Shown here piece after piece: positions 41,377-50,083 of a stretch of DNA of 64,000 nt. The DNA is from an uncultured bacterium. GTDB lineage: Bacteria; Bacillota; Clostridia; Oscillospirales; Oscillospiraceae. The translations under genes were made by a program, and so were the position numbers. The stretch spans positions 1 to 64,000 of the forward strand of contig CATKXO010000002.1 in the NCBI GenBank assembly GCA_949840775.1, given 5' to 3'. Under the pieces are notes generated by a model. That model saw only the letters and a list, made by a program, of their open reading frames with translations, was not told the origin of the DNA and did no database searches. How positions within the stretch are numbered: the first letter of the stretch is position 1; the number at the start of each line of letters is the position of its first letter.

Positions 41377-42363
41377 ATGACATACATCCTCAGCTTTATT
41401 ATCGCCTTTGGCGTGGCGGCCATCGTGGGCCAGCTGCTCATCCCCCTGCTGCGGCGGCTGAAGGCCGGGCAGTCCATCCGGGCGGACGGCCCCACCTGGC
41501 ACATGGCCAAGCAGGGCACCCCCACCATGGGCGGCATCATGTTCATCCTGGCCATCGGCGCGGCCTGCGTGGTGGCCGGGTGGGAGGATATCCGGCAGGG
41601 GAACTATAACCATCTGTATGTCTTTCTCTTCGCCCTGGTCTTTGGCGTCATCGGCATGATTGACGACTTTCAGAAGCTGCGCCACCACGCCAACGAGGGG
41701 CTGACGGCGGCACAGAAGTTTCTGCTCCAGCTGGCGGCGGCCATTGTCTTTACGGTGCTCATGCGGCGGCAGGGCTATCTGACCCCCAACCTGTTTATCC
41801 CGTTCTTCAACGTGACCATCCCCCTGCCCTGGGTGGTGTATATGGTCTTCGCCGCCTTTGTTATGGTGGGAACGGTGAACGCCGTCAACCTCACCGACGG
41901 CATCGACGGCCTGGCCACCGGCGTGACCATCCCTGTGGCCCTGTTCTACATGGCCGCCTCCGCCTGGTTCGGGCGGAACGATCTGGCTGTTCTGTCCGCC
42001 GCCCTGGCGGGAGGACTGGCCGCCTTTCTGATCTACAACTTCCACCCGGCCAAGGTGTTTATGGGGGACACCGGTTCCCTGTTTTTGGGGGGGATGGTGT
42101 GCGGCCTGGCCTTCGCCCTAGATATTCCTCTGGTCATCCCCGTGATCGGCCTGGTCTATGTGGCCGAGGTGCTGTCGGACATTATCCAGGTGGTCTACTT
42201 CAAAAAGACCCACGGCAAACGTTTCTTCCGTATGGCCCCCCTCCACCACCATCTGGAGATGGGCGGCTGGAGCGAGACCAAGCTGTTCTGCGTCTTCTCC
42301 GGTGTCACCCTGGCCCTGTGCTGCCTGGGCTTCTTAGGGGTGATGTATCGGTATCCCATGTGA
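41377..42363 (+). CDS. mraY: Phospho-N-acetylmuramoyl-pentapeptide transferase
   Basis: 328 residues from ATG 41377 behind CGGGAGGG, ten membrane segments. Motifs: KQGTPTMGGIMF, IDDFQKL, the Asp-rich NLTDGIDGLATG, MGDTGSLFLGG and the HHHLE loop. It transfers phospho-MurNAc-pentapeptide to undecaprenyl phosphate, giving lipid I. It follows murE directly; murF and murD, usually nearby, are missing. Confidence 0.97.
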   Translation: MTYILSFIIAFGVAAIVGQLLIPLLRRLKAGQSIRADGPTWHMAKQGTPTMGGIMFILAIGAACVVAGWEDIRQGNYNHLYVFLFALVFGVIGMIDDFQKLRHHANEGLTAAQKFLLQLAAAIVFTVLMRRQGYLTPNLFIPFFNVTIPLPWVVYMVFAAFVMVGTVNAVNLTDGIDGLATGVTIPVALFYMAASAWFGRNDLAVLSAALAGGLAAFLIYNFHPAKVFMGDTGSLFLGGMVCGLAFALDIPLVIPVIGLVYVAEVLSDIIQVVYFKKTHGKRFFRMAPLHHHLEMGGWSETKLFCVFSGVTLALCCLGFLGVMYRYPM

Positions 42364-42371
42364 TTTTACCC

Positions 42372-42444
42372 TGTGGGACCCGCCCCCCCTGGACGGGTCA
42401 GCTTCAAAATCATCGATGGCCCGCCGAGGGCGGCGGGCCCCACA
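42372..42444. repeat. Intergenic palindromic repeat (TGTGGG family)
   Basis: TGTGGGACCCGCC...GACGGGTC, a 22-base spacer, then GGCCCGCCGAGGGCGGCGGGCC and CCACA. Same layout as 36392-36462. It lies between mraY and ftsW. Confidence 0.8.
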
Positions 42445-42482
42445 ATGAAGTTTGACCGCAGCAAAGAAAGGAGGCCCGATCC

Positions 42483-43712
42483 TTGGCCCGTAAAGCAAAA
42501 CGTGACCTTACCATGGATGAGCAGCTGGCCCGGGGGCCGCTGGACCTGCCCTTTCTCATGCTGGTGCTCTTTCTGCTGGGCATCGGACTGGTGATGCTCT
42601 TTTCCGCCTCCTACTACACCGCCTACCGGGACTCCTCCCGCCCGGTGCTCAACAACCCTTATTTTTACATCCTCCGTCAGGCGGGCTACGCGGGGGCGGG
42701 GCTGGTGGTCATGTACGTGGTCTCCCGCTTTGACTACGGCTACTTCCGCCTGCTGGTAAAGCCCCTGCTGGCGGTGTCCATTATCCTGCTGATTATCTGC
42801 TATATCCCCGGCCTGAACGCGCCCATCAAGGGCGTGCGCCGCTGGCTAAGGATGTTCATCTTCTTCGGCCCCACCTATCAGCCCTCGGAGATTGCCAAGG
42901 TGGCGGTGGTGCTCTACTTTTCCGCCCGGCTGTCTATGCGTGACCGGGAGAAGAAGCGCCGCTTCACCAAGCGCACCAGACTGGGCCGTACCCTGAACTG
43001 GATGGAGCGCATCGGCCTTCTGGAGCTGGTGCCCTACGGCCTGGTGCTGGTGGTGGTGCTGGGACTGGTGGCCTTTGAGCGCCATGTGTCCGGGGCGCTG
43101 CTGGTGGCCATCGGCGCGGTGGCGGTGCTGTTTGTGTCCGGAATCAGCCTGAAATGGTTCATCGGCGTGGGCGCCGGCGGGGTGGGCCTTGTGGCCCTGA
43201 TGTATGTGACTACAGATTATGTGAAACGAAAATTTGAAATCTGGCTGCACCCCGAGCTGGTGGACCCCCAGGACGGCGGATATCAGTACTGGCAGGGCGT
43301 CTACTCCATCGCCTCCGGGGGGCTGCTGGGCCGGGGGCTGGGCAACAGCAACCAGAAATACGGCTTTGTCCCAGAGCCGGAGAACGACATGATCTTCTCC
43401 ATCGGAGTGGAGGAACTGGGACTGGTAGGGGCCTATCTTATCCTGCTGCTTTTCGCTCTGCTGATCCTCCGGGGCTACTGGATTGCCCTCCACGCCCGGG
43501 ATAAGTTTGGAATGCTCACGGTGGTGGGAATCATTACCCTGCTGGCCGCCCAGGTGTTTTTTAACGTGGCCGTGGTCACCGGGCTGGTCCCCAACACCGG
43601 CATCTCCCTGCCCTTTTTCAGCTACGGCGGCACCGCCCTGATGATACAACTGGCGGAGATGGGCATTATATTAAGCATTTCACGGCAGATACCAGCCCCC
43701 AGGAAGGATTGA
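42483..43712 (+). CDS. ftsW: Lipid II polymerase FtsW (SEDS family)
   Basis: 409 residues from TTG 42483, eight bases after AAAGGAGG; ATG 42513 is the shorter alternative. About ten membrane segments. SEDS motifs: LFSASYYTA, GPTYQPSEIAKVAVVLYFSARL, and GLVPNTGISLPFFSYGGTALM near the end. It polymerises glycan strands with the partner PBP encoded two genes upstream. SpoVE is the sporulation paralogue; the dcw position favours FtsW. Confidence 0.94.
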   Translation: MARKAKRDLTMDEQLARGPLDLPFLMLVLFLLGIGLVMLFSASYYTAYRDSSRPVLNNPYFYILRQAGYAGAGLVVMYVVSRFDYGYFRLLVKPLLAVSIILLIICYIPGLNAPIKGVRRWLRMFIFFGPTYQPSEIAKVAVVLYFSARLSMRDREKKRRFTKRTRLGRTLNWMERIGLLELVPYGLVLVVVLGLVAFERHVSGALLVAIGAVAVLFVSGISLKWFIGVGAGGVGLVALMYVTTDYVKRKFEIWLHPELVDPQDGGYQYWQGVYSIASGGLLGRGLGNSNQKYGFVPEPENDMIFSIGVEELGLVGAYLILLLFALLILRGYWIALHARDKFGMLTVVGIITLLAAQVFFNVAVVTGLVPNTGISLPFFSYGGTALMIQLAEMGIILSISRQIPAPRKD

Positions 43713-43721
43713 CTGTGATTC

Positions 43722-43796
43722 TGTAGGGCGCGACGACCCGGCGCGCCGCAATGGACCATAGGATACAAACGGCGCACCGGGTCGTCGCGCCCTACA
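43722..43796. repeat. Long inverted repeat between ftsW and murG
   Basis: Two 26-base arms (43722-43747 and 43771-43796) that pair with a single C/A mismatch: TGTAGGGCGCGACGACCCGG and its complement ending CCTACA. The loop is 23 bases. It shares the TGTAGG...CCTACA ends with the 50-bp units but has a different core. Confidence 0.85.
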
Positions 43797-43830
43797 AAAG
43801 ATGCCCGATTTTCAATAACGAGGTGCAGTT

Positions 43831-44949
43831 ATGAACATCTTATTCACCTGCGGCGGCACCGCCGGCCATGTAAACCCAGCGGTGGCCCTGGCCCACGTGT
43901 TTCAGGAGAGGCATCCCGGCTGCCGGGTCCTCTTTGTGGGGGCCGACGGCGGCATGGAGAACAAGCTGGTGCCCAAGGAGGGCTACCGCATCCAGACGGT
44001 GACCATCACCAACTTCCACCGCTCTCTGGCTCCGGCGGACATTGCCCACAACCTGGGCACCCTGGCCAACATGCACAAGTCCCACAAGCAGGCCAAGGCC
44101 ATTCTGGACGAGTTCAGGCCCGACCTGGTAGTGGGCACCGGGGGCTATGCCTCCTACCCCGTGGTCAATGAGGCCGCCCACCGGAAAATCCCTACCGCCG
44201 TCCACGAGTCCAACGCCGTCCCCGGCCTGACCACCAAAGCCCTGTCCAAGGTGGTGGACCGGGTGATGGTGGGCTTTGAGGAGAGCCGGGAGCACTACGA
44301 CAACCCGGACAAGGTGGTGGTGACCGGAACCCCCGTCCGGGGGGACTTTTTCAAGTACACCAGGGCGGAGGCCCGGGACAAGCTGGGCTTTGGCGACGAC
44401 CGGCCCCTGCTGCTGTCCTACTGGGGCTCGCTGGGGGCGGAGGTGATGAACCAGAAGATGGTGGATTTCATCGCCAAGGAGTGCTACGAGGGGGCCCCCT
44501 GGCGGCACATCCACGGCGCGGGCCGTGACTACCCCTGGATGCAGGAGGAGCTGCTCCGCCGGGGTTTGAAGCTGGGAGACAACGGCATCGAGGTCCGGGA
44601 ATATATCTACGACATGCCCCTGGTGATGGCCGCCGCCGACCTGGTGCTCTGCCGGGCGGGGGCCTCCACCATTTCGGAGCTCACCGCCATCGCCAAGCCG
44701 GCTGTGCTGGTGCCCTCCCCCAATGTCACCGCCAACCACCAGGAGAAAAACGCCCAGGTGCTGGCTGGCCAGGGGGCGGCAGTCCTCCTGCGGGAGGCCG
44801 ACTGCGTGGAAAACACGCTCTTTGACAAGGCCGCCCTGCTGCTCAACGCCCGGGACCGCCGGGAGGGGATGGAGAGAGCGCTCCGGTCCATGGCGGTGCC
44901 CAATGCGGCGGAGAAAATTTATGAGACTTTGCGGGAGATTATGAAATAA
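43831..44949 (+). CDS. murG: UDP-GlcNAc:lipid I N-acetylglucosaminyltransferase
   Basis: 372 residues. GT28 fold. The N-terminal G-loop is FTCGGTAGHVNPAVALA; GTGGYASYPVV and HESNAVPG line the lipid I site; the C-terminal UDP-GlcNAc region has CRAGASTISELTAI and PSPNVTANHQEKNA. A peripheral membrane enzyme making lipid II. Normal length and cluster position. Confidence 0.97.
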   Translation: MNILFTCGGTAGHVNPAVALAHVFQERHPGCRVLFVGADGGMENKLVPKEGYRIQTVTITNFHRSLAPADIAHNLGTLANMHKSHKQAKAILDEFRPDLVVGTGGYASYPVVNEAAHRKIPTAVHESNAVPGLTTKALSKVVDRVMVGFEESREHYDNPDKVVVTGTPVRGDFFKYTRAEARDKLGFGDDRPLLLSYWGSLGAEVMNQKMVDFIAKECYEGAPWRHIHGAGRDYPWMQEELLRRGLKLGDNGIEVREYIYDMPLVMAAADLVLCRAGASTISELTAIAKPAVLVPSPNVTANHQEKNAQVLAGQGAAVLLREADCVENTLFDKAALLLNARDRREGMERALRSMAVPNAAEKIYETLREIMK

Positions 44950-45008
44950 CCAAATTTCCCTTTCCGGCATAGGATAGCCCAGATTCCAATGATTTGGAGG
45001 GCTGTCCC

Positions 45009-46262
45009 ATGAGCTGTTATGAAATTACGGGCGGATGCCCCCTGTCCGGCTCTCTGGCCGTCCACGGGGCCAAAAACAGCGTTCTGCCCATTCTGGCCGC
45101 CTGCCTGCTTGTCCCCGGGCAGTGCGTGCTCCACAACGTCCCCAACCTGTCCGACGTGTCCGCCACCCTGGACATCCTGCGGCTGCTGGGCTGCCGGGCA
45201 GACCGGGAGGGGGACACCGTCACCGTTGATGCCTCTGCCCTGAGCCGGTCCGATATCCCCGAGCACCTGATGCGGGAGATGCGGTCGTCGGTGATCTTTC
45301 TGGGGGCGCTGCTGGCCCGGCTGGGGAGGGCGGAACTGTCCTACCCCGGCGGGTGTGAGCTGGGTCCCCGGCCCATCGACCTGCACCTGTCCGCCCTGCG
45401 GGCCCTGGGGGCCGCCATCCTGGAGGAGCAGGGGGCTCTGGTCTGTGAGGGCGGGCGCCTCCAGGGGCGGGAGCTCTGCCTGTCCATCCCCAGCGTGGGG
45501 GCCACCGAGAACGCCATGCTGGCCGCCTGCGGCTGTCCCGGCTTGACCACCATCATCGGGGCTGCCCAGGAGCCGGAGATCGTGGACCTGCAGGAGTTCC
45601 TCCGGGCCGCCGGAGTCCAGGTGTCGGGGGCGGGCACGCCGGCCGTCTTTGTCCGGGGCGGGACGCCCCTCCGCCCGGCGGAGTACCGGGTGATGGGAGA
45701 CCGGATTGCCGCCGCTACATACCTGTGCGGAGCCGCCGCCGCCACGGGAGAGGTGGAGATTACCGGCGTGAACCCGGACACCCTCACAGCCGTTCTCGTC
45801 TGTCTGGAGGAGGCGGGCTGCACCCTGCATACCGGCCCGGACCGCATGGTTCTGGCCTGTTCCGCCCCGCTGAAGGGCATCGCCCCGGTGCGCACCGCCC
45901 CCTATCCCGGCTTTCCCACCGACGCCCAGGCCATCCTCATGGCCGCCCTGGCCGGGGGAGAGGGGGCCACCCTCTTTGTGGAAAACATCTTCGACAGCCG
46001 CTACCGCCATGTGGATGAGCTGCGCCGCATGGGTGCGGATATCCAGCTGGCAGGCCGGGCGGCTATGGTGTCGGGGGTGGGCAGGCTCCATGGAGCCGCC
46101 GTCCGCAGTACCGACCTGCGGGGGGGAGCCGCCCTGGTGGTGGCCGCCCTGGGGGCTGAGGGGACCACCCAGGTCTCGGAGCTGCACCATATCCGCCGGG
46201 GCTATCAGGAACTGGACAGGAACCTGCGGGCCCTGGGTGCGGACATTAGAGAAATACCGTAA
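45009..46262 (+). CDS. murA: UDP-N-acetylglucosamine 1-carboxyvinyltransferase
   Basis: 417 residues from ATG 45009 behind TTGGAGGGCTGTCCC. The EPSP-synthase-like fold begins with GGCPLSGSLAVHGAKNSVLPILAA. The catalytic, fosfomycin-sensitive cysteine is C116 in YPGGCELGPRPID. It transfers enolpyruvate from PEP to UDP-GlcNAc, the first wall-specific step. A CATAGGATA string upstream (44968-44976) resembles a sporulation-type -10 box. Confidence 0.96.
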   Translation: MSCYEITGGCPLSGSLAVHGAKNSVLPILAACLLVPGQCVLHNVPNLSDVSATLDILRLLGCRADREGDTVTVDASALSRSDIPEHLMREMRSSVIFLGALLARLGRAELSYPGGCELGPRPIDLHLSALRALGAAILEEQGALVCEGGRLQGRELCLSIPSVGATENAMLAACGCPGLTTIIGAAQEPEIVDLQEFLRAAGVQVSGAGTPAVFVRGGTPLRPAEYRVMGDRIAAATYLCGAAAATGEVEITGVNPDTLTAVLVCLEEAGCTLHTGPDRMVLACSAPLKGIAPVRTAPYPGFPTDAQAILMAALAGGEGATLFVENIFDSRYRHVDELRRMGADIQLAGRAAMVSGVGRLHGAAVRSTDLRGGAALVVAALGAEGTTQVSELHHIRRGYQELDRNLRALGADIREIP

Positions 46263-46272
46263 GGAGACCACC

Positions 46273-47139
46273 ATGCCGAGATACAGCCACCGCAGCAGAA
46301 CACGCAGGCGAAACAGAGGCCGGTTCGGGCCGCTGTTCAAGCTGCTGTGCGTCATTGCGGTCATCGTGGCGCTGACGGTGGGAGCCACGGTGTTTTTCCG
46401 GGTGGAGCAGGTGACGGTGACGGGCAACCGGCGCTATACCCAGGAGGAGATCATCGCCGCCTCGGGCATCGAGCTGGACGACAACCTGTACAGCCTGAAC
46501 AAGGTGCGCATCGACCGGAACATCCGCACCACCCTGCCTTACATCGGGGAGCTGACCATCAACCGGGCCCTGCCCAGCACCATTGTAATCACCGTCACCG
46601 AGTGGGAGGCGGTGGCCCAGGTGACCGTCCCCGACCCGGAGCGGGTGTCCGCCCTCCAGCAGGAGCGGCTGGAGGAGGACCCCAAGGCGGAGCCAATCCA
46701 GACTGCCAGGGAGCCCTGGCTCATCAGTGTGAAGGGCAAGCTGCTGGAGCCCGCCCCGGCCAACGCCCAGGCCATTGCCGTGACCGGCCTGATTCCCCTG
46801 GCGCCCCAGGCGGGCAGTCTGCTGGAGGTGCCGGAGGAGGAGACCCTCCAGCTGGCGGCCCTCACCGGCCTGCTGGCGGCGCTGGAGGCCAGGGAGATGC
46901 TGATGGAGGTGACCTCCATCCGTCTGGAGTCCACTTATCTGGTGGCCCGGTATGCCGGGCGCTTTGACGTGAAGATGAAGCTGAACGCCGATTTCGACTA
47001 CGACGTGCGGCTGATGCGGAGTGTGCGGCAGCAGATGGAGGCCAGGGAGGGCGAGGAGGTGGCGGGGACCATCGACCTGACCCAGGAGCACCAGAGCGCG
47101 GTGTTCTCCCCGGAGGAGAACAGTCAGGGCGCTCCATGA
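46273..47139 (+). CDS. ftsQ: Cell-division protein FtsQ/DivIB
   Basis: 288 residues from ATG 46273 behind AAGGAGACCACC. A basic cytoplasmic tail, one membrane helix (about 20-42, LLCVIAVIVALTVGATVFF), a POTRA domain (VEQVTVTGNRRYTQEEIIAASGI..NLYSLN) and a FtsQ beta domain. It bridges FtsL/FtsB to the septal synthase. It ends 143 bases before ftsZ, with a new promoter between them. Confidence 0.92.
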   Translation: MPRYSHRSRTRRRNRGRFGPLFKLLCVIAVIVALTVGATVFFRVEQVTVTGNRRYTQEEIIAASGIELDDNLYSLNKVRIDRNIRTTLPYIGELTINRALPSTIVITVTEWEAVAQVTVPDPERVSALQQERLEEDPKAEPIQTAREPWLISVKGKLLEPAPANAQAIAVTGLIPLAPQAGSLLEVPEEETLQLAALTGLLAALEAREMLMEVTSIRLESTYLVARYAGRFDVKMKLNADFDYDVRLMRSVRQQMEAREGEEVAGTIDLTQEHQSAVFSPEENSQGAP

Positions 47140-47175
47140 AAAATTTGGAAACATACGTCGATGCGCGATTTCCTC

Positions 47176-47204
47176 TTGACCTGGGGGGAAAACTGCGTTA
47201 CAAT
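47176..47204 (+). promoter_or_regulatory. ftsZ promoter
   Basis: TTGACC (47176-47181), exactly 17 bases, TACAAT (47199-47204). The leader to the ftsZ start is about 70 bases. Confidence 0.8.
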
Positions 47205-47282
47205 GAAGCATAATATGTCCAAAACCTGGGACCTCCCACAAAATGATGCTGCGGGACCCCACTTTACATAGGAGGAAGAACA

Positions 47283-48434
47283 ATGGCGTTTGGATTGGAT
47301 ATGGGCCCCGAGAGCGTGGTCAGCATTAAGGTGATCGGTGTGGGCGGAGGCGGCAATAATGTGGTCAACCGTATGGTGCGCAGCGGAACCAAGGGCGTGG
47401 ATTTCATTGCCGTGAACACGGATAAGCAGGCGCTGGAGGCCTCCAGCGCTACCATTAAAATCCAGATCGGCGAGAAGCTGACCAACGGCCAGGGCGCCGG
47501 GGCCGACCCGGAGGTGGGCCGCAAGTCCGCCGAGGAGAACCGCAAGCAGATTTCCGAGGTGCTGGAGGGCACCGACATGGTGTTCATCACTGCCGGCATG
47601 GGGGGCGGTACCGGCACCGGAGCGGCCCCCATCGTGGCCGACATCGCCAAGGAGCAGGGCATCCTCACCGTGGGCGTGGTCACCAAGCCCTTCCGGTTTG
47701 AGGGCGCGCAGCGTATGAGAAAGGCGGAGGCCGGCATCGCGGAACTGCGGGCCAAGGTGGACTCCCTGGTCATCATCCCCAATGAGCGGCTGAAGCTGGC
47801 CAGCGACCAGAAGATTACCCTGGCCAACGCCTTTGAAATTGCCGACGACGTGCTCCAGCAGGCGGTCCAGTCCATCTCCGACCTGATTAAGAACACCGGC
47901 TTTATCAACCAGGACTTTGCCGATGTGTCCGCCGTGATGAAAGACGCCGGCCGGGCCCATATGGGCGTGGGCCGGGCCGCCGGCAAAAACAAGGCAGAGG
48001 AGGCCGCCAAGATGGCCATCTCCAGCCCCCTGCTGGAGACCTCCATCAACGGCGCCCGGGGCGTGCTCATCAACGTCACCGGCTCCATGGACATCGGGCT
48101 GGAGGAGGTGGAGACCGCCGCCAATCTGGTGCAGGAGGCCGCTTATCCCGACGCCAACATCATTTTCGGCGCCGCCTTTGACGAGAGCCTGGAGGATGAA
48201 ATCCGGGTGACCGTCATTGCCACCGGCTTTGAGGAGAACCAATCCATCCCCTTCCCCCACCAGAAGGAGGAGCCCGCCCCTGCCGCCCCTGCGGCGGAGG
48301 AGAACGCCCCCGCCGGGGAGGAGGCCCCCGCCGCCGAACAGCCCGCCGCTCCCGCCGAGCCTGAGGCCCCCAAGCCCGCCGTCAACGACGACGATTGGGA
48401 TATCCTGGAGAAGATTTTCAGCAAGAAGAGATAA
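47283..48434 (+). CDS. ftsZ: Cell-division GTPase FtsZ
   Basis: 383 residues. Tubulin signature GGGTGTG at 107-113; N-terminal [16 protein letters not shown]7 loop NQDFADV near 215. After residue about 320 comes an Ala/Pro/Glu-rich linker and the tail [16 protein letters not shown]. The tail lacks the usual IPxFLR core that binds FtsA/SepF, which is noteworthy because ftsA is absent from the cluster. It has its own promoter and is closed by a strong terminator. Confidence 0.98.
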   Translation: MAFGLDMGPESVVSIKVIGVGGGGNNVVNRMVRSGTKGVDFIAVNTDKQALEASSATIKIQIGEKLTNGQGAGADPEVGRKSAEENRKQISEVLEGTDMVFITAGMGGGTGTGAAPIVADIAKEQGILTVGVVTKPFRFEGAQRMRKAEAGIAELRAKVDSLVIIPNERLKLASDQKITLANAFEIADDVLQQAVQSISDLIKNTGFINQDFADVSAVMKDAGRAHMGVGRAAGKNKAEEAAKMAISSPLLETSINGARGVLINVTGSMDIGLEEVETAANLVQEAAYPDANIIFGAAFDESLEDEIRVTVIATGFEENQSIPFPHQKEEPAPAAPAAEENAPAGEEAPAAEQPAAPAEPEAPKPAVNDDDWDILEKIFSKKR

Positions 48435-48440
48435 GCTTTA

Positions 48441-48470
48441 ACCGCCCTGCCTGACGGCAGGGCGGTTTTT
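48441..48470 (+). terminator. Terminator after ftsZ
   Basis: A perfect 11-bp stem ACCGCCCTGCC / GGCAGGGCGGT, loop TGAC, then TTTTT. Confidence 0.95.
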
Positions 48471-49150
48471 CATAGAAACAGCGCCAGAATGGATGTCATA
48501 ATCCCGCAGACGCAGATGGCGATGGAGCTCATGGCCCCCTGGACCTGGCCAATCTCCATGGCCCGGGTGGTGCCCAGGGCGTGGGAGCAGGCCCCGATGG
48601 CCAGCCCCTCCGCCACGGGCTCGGTGATGCGGAACCGCTTTGCGAACAGGGGGGCGAACACCGCTCCGGTGAGGCCGGCCACCATCACGGCGGCGGCGGC
48701 GATACCGGCCACACCTCCGTGGCTCTCGGCGATGCCCATGGCGATGGCGGTGGTGACGCTTTTGGGCAGGAGGGAGGCGGTGAGGGCCTGGTCCACGTGA
48801 AAGACCCTGCATAGTGCCAGGATGCTGCCCACGCTGGTGAGGCTGCCCGCCAGACAGCCCGCCAGAACCGGGAGAAAGTTTTCCTTGAGGATGGTCCGCT
48901 GGTTGTAGATGTTCAGGGCCAGCACCGCAGTGACGGGGCCCAGCATCAGCTTCACAAAGTCGCCGCCGATGGCGTAGGTCTCATAGGGGATGCCGAAGAC
49001 GGACAGCCCGGCCAGGATGAGGGCCACGGCGATGAGCAGGGGGTTGCACAGCAGCAACCCTGTTTTTTTCTGGACCCAGCAGCCAAAGCACCAGGCGGCG
49101 GCGGAGAGGGTCAGCCCGAAGAAGGGGGAGGACAGCAGGGCGTCAGGCAC
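48470..49150 (-). CDS. lrgB: LrgB family protein
   Basis: 226 residues from GTG 49150, overlapping lrgA by eight bases. Six or so membrane segments. The motif LLPKSVTTAIAMGIAESHGG and the C-terminal ACSHALGTTRAMEIG are diagnostic of LrgB/CidB. LrgAB modulates murein hydrolase activity or pyruvate/glycolate export in other bacteria. It is the last gene of an overlapping Xre-lrgA-lrgB operon. Confidence 0.92.
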   Translation of the reverse strand: MPDALLSSPFFGLTLSAAAWCFGCWVQKKTGLLLCNPLLIAVALILAGLSVFGIPYETYAIGGDFVKLMLGPVTAVLALNIYNQRTILKENFLPVLAGCLAGSLTSVGSILALCRVFHVDQALTASLLPKSVTTAIAMGIAESHGGVAGIAAAAVMVAGLTGAVFAPLFAKRFRITEPVAEGLAIGACSHALGTTRAMEIGQVQGAMSSIAICVCGIMTSILALFL

Positions 49151-49514
49151 GTTTTTCTGCCCCCTTCCCTTTGGCGCGGCGGATGAGAAACTGGACCGTC
49201 CGGGCGGTGACGAAATAGACCAGCGGCGTGGTGAGAAAGCTGATGAGCAGGAAGGGGGCCAGCTGGCCCAGAATGGCCGGGGTGTGCTCCATCACCCCCA
49301 CGCAGGAGGGGAGGAAGAAAAAGGCCATGTTGGCCACCAGAAAGCCGCTGAGCTCCCGGATGTGCTCCGGTTTGAGGGCCCCGGTGAACAGCAGCAGCAT
49401 CAGCAGCAGCAGAGCGATGACGCTGGCCGGGAAGGCCACCGGAATCAGGGCCGCGACGCCCTCGGAGACCAGGCAGACGCCGAAAATAATGGCCGCCTGT
49501 GCCATGATGTTCAA
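49143..49514 (-). CDS. lrgA: CidA/LrgA family holin-like protein
   Basis: 123 residues, four membrane segments, with FLVANMAFFFLPSCVGVMEH typical of LrgA. TTG 49514 is favoured: GAGGTGA lies five to six bases upstream and the start overlaps the TGA of the Xre gene (TTGA). ATG 49505 is the alternative. Coupled to lrgB. Forms oligomers in the cytoplasmic membrane. Confidence 0.88.
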   Translation of the reverse strand: MNIMAQAAIIFGVCLVSEGVAALIPVAFPASVIALLLLMLLLFTGALKPEHIRELSGFLVANMAFFFLPSCVGVMEHTPAILGQLAPFLLISFLTTPLVYFVTARTVQFLIRRAKGKGAEKRA

Positions 49515-49732
49515 GAAATCACCTCACGCTGTTCCGACCGTCCCACCAGATAGTCCAGGGACACACCGTAGAAATCTGCAATCTGAACCAGGACGGAGGC
49601 GGTGGGTTCCCGCTCACCGCGTTCGTAACGGACATAGGTGTTATGGGCAATCCCCATTTCTGCGACGGCGCTTTTTTGAGATAAGTTTCGCTCCTGCCTG
49701 AGAGCAAGAAGCCGTTCGGGTAGTTTTGTCAC
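49511..49732 (-). CDS. Small Xre-family regulator upstream of lrgAB
   Basis: 73 residues from GTG 49732 behind AGAGGAGAAA. It is almost entirely an HTH_3 domain (LALRQERNLSQKSAVAEMGIAHNTYVRYERG) followed by the common tail DFYGVSLDYLVG. Its stop overlaps the lrgA start. It probably represses the divergent promoter through the two AACCCCGTTTGGGG sites immediately upstream and may also control lrgAB. The same domain architecture occurs at 61147. Confidence 0.88.
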   Translation of the reverse strand: MTKLPERLLALRQERNLSQKSAVAEMGIAHNTYVRYERGEREPTASVLVQIADFYGVSLDYLVGRSEQREVIS

Positions 49733-49749
49733 TTTATTGATTTCTCCTC

Positions 49750-49806
49750 TTGACAAACCCCGTTTGGGGTTGTTATAATGAAAGACAACAAACCCCGTTT
49801 GGGGTA
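49750..49806 (+). promoter_or_regulatory. Divergent promoter with two palindromic operators
   Basis: Plus-strand TTGACA (49750-49755), an 18-base spacer, TATAAT (49774-49779). The spacer holds AACCCC-GTTT-GGGGTT (49756-49771); a second copy, AACCCC-GTTT-GGGGTA, lies at 49791-49806, 35 bases on, around the transcription start. A repressor bound at both would occlude RNA polymerase. Confidence 0.8.
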
Positions 49807-49822
49807 GAATGGGGGCATCACA

Positions 49823-50083
49823 ATGGACGACTTGACCCAATGCCTGTACGATTTTTTGCTGGAATGCCGCATGGGAAGTCTGCGGGAGAACAAGGAATAC
49901 AGGGCGTGTCTTTCCGCCGTGGAGTTACAGGAGGAACAGGTGAAGTCCTTCTTGAACGGGGAGCAGCGAAAGGAGCTGGAGCTCCTTCTGGACCGCGTTG
50001 CGGAGCGGGACAGCATCGAGCAGACGCATCTGTTCCAGGCGGTGCTGGAGCTGGTCAGAGAGCTGGGCGCTCTGGTGCGTTAG
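49823..50083 (+). CDS. Small acidic helical protein (DUF6809-like)
   Basis: 86 residues, ATG 49823. A helical, Glu/Leu-rich sequence (LYDFLLECRMGSLRENKEYRACLSAV) resembling the short proteins often paired with Xre regulators in Clostridia, some annotated DUF6809. No catalytic motif. Expressed from the operator-controlled promoter. Its TAG overlaps the TAA of convergent lysA in TTAG. A similar protein is divergent from the Xre gene at 61147. Function unknown. Confidence 0.65.
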   Translation: MDDLTQCLYDFLLECRMGSLRENKEYRACLSAVELQEEQVKSFLNGEQRKELELLLDRVAERDSIEQTHLFQAVLELVRELGALVR

